Below are positions 63,256 to 64,000 of a stretch of DNA of 64,000 nt, in pieces (within the stretch, counting starts at the first letter, position 1; each line of letters opens with the position of its first letter). The notes under the pieces are model-generated. The model did not search any database and had not been told where the DNA came from. It saw only the letters and a program-made list of their open reading frames with translations. The translations under genes were made by a program, and so were the position numbers. The stretch comes from Actinernus sp. WN-2022 (taxonomy: Eukaryota > Cnidaria > Anthozoa > Actiniaria > Actinernidae): contig JAOWCC010001634.1 in the NCBI GenBank assembly GCA_030867875.1, positions 138,714,365 to 138,778,364 on the forward strand. The letters are read 5' to 3'.

Positions 63256-64000
63256 TTTAAAAAAATGTAGGAATTCTTTTCAAACTTAGACATTATATTT
63301 CTATTAATACACAAAAGCAACTCTACTATACTCTTATTTACCCATATCTAAATTATGCTCTAATGAGCTGGGGAACAGCATGCCAATCCAGACTAAATAA
63401 GATCAAAACTAAGCAAAATAAATGTGTCCGCTGTATTTTCTTTGCAAAGAAAACCGAAAGTGCCACCCCATATTATAGAATTCTAGAAATCCTCAAACTT
63501 GAGAACATTTTTAACTTTAAAATATCTACTCTTGTACATAAAATAATATATGTGAAACATAGAATTCCAGCTACTTTTTCTGACTTGATTGTGTCTGCCT
63601 CTGATGTACACAAACATAATACTAGATATGCTGCTAAACAAAACCTACACAGACCAGCCTCCAGAACAAATTATGGCCTTACACGATTTAGAGCTCTGTC
63701 AGCAAAAATATGAGAAAAAATACCATTCGAGATTAAATGTTTGCCTCATAATAGTTTTAAAAATCAATATAAAATATATCTCCTTGGCAGCCAGTCATAG
63801 TCACCTGTATTCTCCTGTGTTTTTTTTCTTTCTTTTTCTTCCTTCAAAATACTGATGTTATTGTATACGTAATATCTGTAGTGTAACATTTATCTGTTAA
63901 TCTTTAAATATGTAAGTCTACTTTACTTGTAAATTATTATCAAATACTTTTCTTGACTCCTTCCTTTCTTTCTTTATTTTCTTAAATCTACACCTAAGCC
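63256..64000 (+). pseudogene. LINE RT C-terminal fragment running off the right edge
   Basis: Frames from ~63260 (frameshifted) into ORF 63363-63713: MSWGTACQSRLNKIKTKQNK, RILEILKLENIFNFKISTLV, HNTRYAAKQNLHRP, RFRALSAKI. This is the tail of a CR1/L2-like RT, 5'-truncated, inserted into BEL RT. After a stop at 63711 an AT-rich 3' UTR continues to the window end. Confidence 0.8.

Overview
Eukaryotic, intron-bearing and repeat-saturated DNA. The only host gene I can reconstruct is a secreted/extracellular PAN-EGF-C-type-lectin gene of a kind common in anthozoan cnidarians, and the transposon mix (CR1/L2-type and SGNH-type LINEs, DIRS, BEL/Pao, Ty3/gypsy, Kolobok with a THAP domain, many palindromic MITEs) also fits a stony coral or sea anemone. 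The species cannot be named from sequence alone. There is no operon structure, no CRISPR, no rRNA gene and no convincing tRNA gene.

Layout. 1-4,000: a minus-strand Ty3/gypsy gag interrupted by three insertions (a very-short-LTR retrotransposon running off the left edge, a TTAA-flanked element, and a near-perfect foldback element). 4,100-6,740: a LINE scrap and a gypsy element reduced to two short LTRs plus an integrase tail. 6,740-9,480: MITEs and anonymous DNA. 9,480-15,518: a 6 kb element with ~330 bp terminal inverted repeats (TIRs) carrying a decayed minus-strand multi-domain gene that I cannot assign to a named transposase superfamily. 16,489-17,784: two short elements starting TAGCCT with 9-bp target-site duplications (TSDs). 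18,944-21,564: LINE 3' ends, a 57-bp minisatellite and TIR elements. 24,280-29,605: a TTAA MITE, then a Harbinger-like shell (TAA TSD) hosting two further elements. 30,160-32,090: two long-TIR elements. 32,090-36,280: anonymous. 36,282-39,980: a LINE with an unbroken 1,185-codon ORF and a 2A-like motif. 39,974-48,837 (minus): the lectin gene, whose ~8 kb second-last intron contains LINE debris, MITEs and a 4.7 kb Kolobok element (43,595-48,333). 49,390-60,515: a DIRS-like retrotransposon broken by a TIR element (itself hit twice) and by a 7.7 kb LINE (itself hit by another LINE and a TTAA element). 60,603-63,255: BEL/Pao pol (minus), cut by a further LINE running off the right edge.

How it fits together: almost every boundary is legible as an insertion into an older element, so the window is a stratigraphy. 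Several joins can be checked internally: the host reading frame or the TSD is restored when the younger insertion is removed in silico. At least seven elements from five TIR families sit between TTAA duplications, and one of them carries the THAP gene that identifies Kolobok. Transposon-gene interactions are visible at the lectin 3' end (stop codon lies inside a LINE tail) and in the Kolobok THAP gene (a MITE apparently duplicated a splice acceptor).
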